From an uncultured Eubacteriales bacterium (GTDB taxonomy: Bacteria > Bacillota > Clostridia > Lachnospirales > Lachnospiraceae), in NCBI GenBank assembly GCA_900314525.1, contig OMVN01000014.1, positions 1-64,000 on the forward strand: 64,000 bases of DNA, given 5' to 3'. This document shows, in pieces, positions 61,891 to 64,000 of the stretch (positions are counted from its first letter, which is position 1; each line of letters starts with the position of its first letter). Under the pieces are notes generated by a model that saw only the letters and a program-made list of their open reading frames with translations, was not told the origin of the DNA and did no database searches. The position numbers and the translations under genes were made by a program.

Positions 61891-63303
61891 ATGGGTGGAT
61901 TTTTTGGAGTAGCATCGAAAAACGATTGCGTATTTGATTTGTTCTTTGGAACAGATTATCACTCTCATTTAGGTACAAGACGAGCAGGTATGGCAGTATA
62001 TGGAAAAGAAGGATTTGACCGTTCAATCCATAATATTGAAAATGCTCCTTTTAGAACAAAGTTCGAAAAAGAAGCAAATACAATGCATGGAAACCTTGGA
62101 ATTGGCTGTATTTCAGATTATGAGCCACAGCCACTTATTGTACGTTCACATCATGGAACATATGCTCTTACAACAGTAGGTAAAATCAATAATGTAGATG
62201 AGATTGTTAAGGATATATTTAACAATGGAACAACTCATTTCCTTGAGATGAGCGGTGGAGATATTAATGCAACAGAACTTGTGGCTGCAATAATCAACCA
62301 GAAAGATAATATCATTGATGGTATCAAGTATGCTCAGGAAATAATTGATGGTTCTATGACGATGCTTGTTATGACACCAAAGGGAATATTTGCTGCCAGA
62401 GATAAATTGGGCAGAACACCTGTTATATTAGGCAAAAAAGACGATGGATATTGTGCAACATTTGAATCATTTGCCTACTTAAATCTTGGATATCAGGATT
62501 ACAGAGAATTAGGACCTGGAGAAATAGTTATCATGACTCCAGAGGAAGTTAGAACTGTTGGAATAGCAGGAAAAGAAATGAAAATCTGTACATTCCTCTG
62601 GATATATTATGGATACCCTTCATCAAGTTACGAAGGTGTAAATGTTGAACAGATGAGATATAATTGCGGTTCTATGCTTGCAAAACGAGATAACGCTGAT
62701 GCAGATATCGTTGCAGGTGTTCCTGATTCTGGAACAGCACATGCAGTTGGATATGCAAATGAGTCTGGAATTCCTTTCTCAAGACCATTTATTAAATATA
62801 CACCAACATGGCCACGTTCATTTATGCCAACTATCCAGAGCAAGAGAAATCTCATTGCTAAAATGAAACTTATCCCTGTTCATGATCTTATTAAGGGAAG
62901 AAAACTTTTACTTATTGATGATTCAATTGTAAGAGGAACACAGCTTAGAGAAACAACAGAGTTCTTATACAACAGTGGTGCAAAAGAAGTTCACATCAGA
63001 CCTGCATGTCCACCACTTGTTTACGGATGTAAGTTTATTAACTTCTCAAGATCAACATCTGAAATGGATCTTATTACAAGAAGAGTAATTAAAGACTTAG
63101 AAGGTAGTAAGGAAAACGTTGAAGAATCAGTATTACAGAAATATACAAATCCAGATTCAGAAGAATATGGAAGAATGCTTGAAGAAATCAGAAAACAGCT
63201 TAATTTCACATCACTTAGATATCACAGATTAGATGATATGATTGCATCTGTTGGAATTGATAAAGAAAAGCTCTGCACATATTGCTGGGATGGAAGAGAA
63301 TAG
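61891..63303 (+). CDS. purF: PurF-like amidophosphoribosyltransferase lacking the N-terminal Cys
   Basis: 470 residues, ATG with GGAGG upstream. Two domains: Ntn glutaminase-like (~1-230) and phosphoribosyltransferase (~240-430) with PRPP loop LLLIDDSIVRGTQ and DADIVAGVPDSG. In PurF the protein matures to Cys at residue 2 (MCGxFG); here the start is MGGFFGVASKND, so Gly replaces the nucleophile. RAGMAVYG and GTYALTTVGKINN remain, and C-terminal CTYC plus other Cys could hold the iron-sulfur cluster of Bacillus-type PurF. It probably uses free ammonia or has another role. The reading is firm: the codon is GGT. Confidence 0.88.
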   Translation: MGGFFGVASKNDCVFDLFFGTDYHSHLGTRRAGMAVYGKEGFDRSIHNIENAPFRTKFEKEANTMHGNLGIGCISDYEPQPLIVRSHHGTYALTTVGKINNVDEIVKDIFNNGTTHFLEMSGGDINATELVAAIINQKDNIIDGIKYAQEIIDGSMTMLVMTPKGIFAARDKLGRTPVILGKKDDGYCATFESFAYLNLGYQDYRELGPGEIVIMTPEEVRTVGIAGKEMKICTFLWIYYGYPSSSYEGVNVEQMRYNCGSMLAKRDNADADIVAGVPDSGTAHAVGYANESGIPFSRPFIKYTPTWPRSFMPTIQSKRNLIAKMKLIPVHDLIKGRKLLLIDDSIVRGTQLRETTEFLYNSGAKEVHIRPACPPLVYGCKFINFSRSTSEMDLITRRVIKDLEGSKENVEESVLQKYTNPDSEEYGRMLEEIRKQLNFTSLRYHRLDDMIASVGIDKEKLCTYCWDGRE

Positions 63304-63347
63304 AAATAACTACAAAAAGTTTTATAAATAAAAACAGGATATAACGA

Positions 63348-63390
63348 AGTGCCTCCAAATAAGCTACTTGCTATTTGGAGGCACTTTTTT
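63348..63390 (+). terminator. purF terminator with CCTCCA/TGGAGG arms
   Basis: AGTGCCTCCAAATA (63348-63361) and TATTTGGAGGCACT (63372-63385) form a perfect 14-bp stem, loop of 10, then T-run. Arms include CCTCCA/TGGAGG like the dispersed hairpin repeats but lack the CGAAAAA loop. Confidence 0.85.
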
Positions 63391-63415
63391 CATCCATAAT
63401 CTTATGTAATTAGTA

Positions 63416-64000
63416 TTAATGTTTGTTCTCGTATTCTCGCTGAACCTGATCTATATACTCGTCATTAATTGCCAGATGCTTTTGCATTGTTAATATAGCA
63501 TTTTCTTTGTCGTGGGTTGCAATACATTCAATCAGGGTTTTGTGTTCAGCATTCATTGCATTAGTTGTTTCTATGTTGTCTTCTGTATAGGACTGAACCT
63601 GTCCAATTATTGTCTCGTTTAGTTTTGAAGAAGCAGCCAAAATATTATAAATCATCCTGTTACCAGCAACCCTTGCAATATCCATATGGAAACTGTGGTC
63701 CAACTTTTCTCTGTCTTCAGGTGTAGTTGCAGCATTGATTTTTTCAAGTGTGAGTTTTAATTCAGCTGCATCAACAGGGGTACATTTTTCTGCAGCGAGT
63801 TCTGCGGCCTTACATTCTAATGCTGCTCTTAACTGCTGAGTTTCGATTAGACTACTATTATTTATCTCGAAGAGAATGGATAGTGGTTTTATAAGGCATG
63901 TCTCAAGGTTTTTGGAAATGTAATTGCCTCCACCATGAACGGAGGTAATAATTCCTAAAAGCTCTAGGGATTTTAAAACTTCTCTGACAACTGGTCGGGA
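63416..64000 (-). CDS. GntR/FCD family regulator, N-terminus outside window
   Basis: The frame is open from the window edge to the stop at 63416-63418 (194 residues visible). It begins inside a GntR winged helix (SRPVVREVLKSLELLGIITSVHGGGNYIS, the recognition helix and wing) and continues with the helical FCD effector domain: LRAALECKAAELAAEKC, DHSFHMDIARVAGN and HKTLIECIATHDKENAILTMQKHL. The D-x-x-FH and H residues are typical metal/ligand sites of FCD. About 35 N-terminal residues are outside. Target unknown; convergent with purF. Confidence 0.9.
   Translation of the reverse strand, partial: SRPVVREVLKSLELLGIITSVHGGGNYISKNLETCLIKPLSILFEINNSSLIETQQLRAALECKAAELAAEKCTPVDAAELKLTLEKINAATTPEDREKLDHSFHMDIARVAGNRMIYNILAASSKLNETIIGQVQSYTEDNIETTNAMNAEHKTLIECIATHDKENAILTMQKHLAINDEYIDQVQREYENKH

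Overview
The window looks like chromosome from a low-GC, Gram-positive, anaerobic Firmicute of the Lachnospiraceae type (Lachnospira/[Eubacterium] eligens-like is my guess; the genus is not provable from here). Support comes from AT-rich codon use, strong GGAGG ribosome sites, the Clostridia marker families DUF4317, DUF5688, DUF4250, DUF4364 and DUF1385, GatCAB, an NADP-type GdhA, and a GH13 amylase paired with a CYTH protein. No rRNA and no CRISPR array were seen. There is one tRNA, Arg(CCG), on the minus strand.

Layout. 1-6.7 kb is an accessory, partly decayed stretch: a truncated CAP protein, a relic of an MmeI-like restriction-modification target-recognition domain, an SseB-type protein, a MarR regulator with a heterodimeric ABC exporter, and a broken LysR gene. 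6.8-13.1 kb holds small Clostridia genes, a YugP-like protease, the tRNA, an acidic membrane protein, a 73-bp tandem repeat array and a predicted PD-(D/E)XK nuclease-like protein. 13.1-17.4 kb is metabolic (gdhA, YqeY operon, aroB). 17.4-18.7 kb is debris: a truncated HTH gene and a dead IS3-family element. 18.8-28.5 kb is mixed: SGNH hydrolase, DUF4317, DMT transporter, MraY-like protein, a kinase/HTH/zinc-ribbon group, ddh and an internally deleted sfsA. 28.6-45.7 kb is housekeeping: proS, amylase, tig-clpP-clpX-engB, malic enzyme, rho, rpmE, prmC, prfA. 45.8-53.7 kb carries three PLP aminotransferases (including hisC and dapL), luxS-mtn, and glnA with an ANTAR regulator. 53.8-56.9 kb holds an acidic two-TM protein followed by a sortase cassette. 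57-63.3 kb is gatCAB, purB and a PurF homologue, and the window ends inside a GntR/FCD regulator.

Things that work together: the two ABC half-transporters have complementary degenerate motifs; glnA, its leader hairpins and the adjacent ANTAR protein suggest antitermination; luxS and mtn form the SAH/AI-2 pathway; ddh and dapL give two routes to meso-diaminopimelate; the class D-like sortase overlaps the gene of its likely substrate and is followed by a membrane protein with a natural seven-histidine tail.

Most unusual observations: the PurF homologue has Gly where the glutaminase nucleophile Cys should be; a family of CCTCCA/TGGAGG hairpins is tandemly amplified next to the PD-(D/E)XK gene; two long hairpins share an apex but not a basal stem; the sortase cassette uses a non-canonical sorting signal; sfsA has an in-frame deletion of its most conserved segment.
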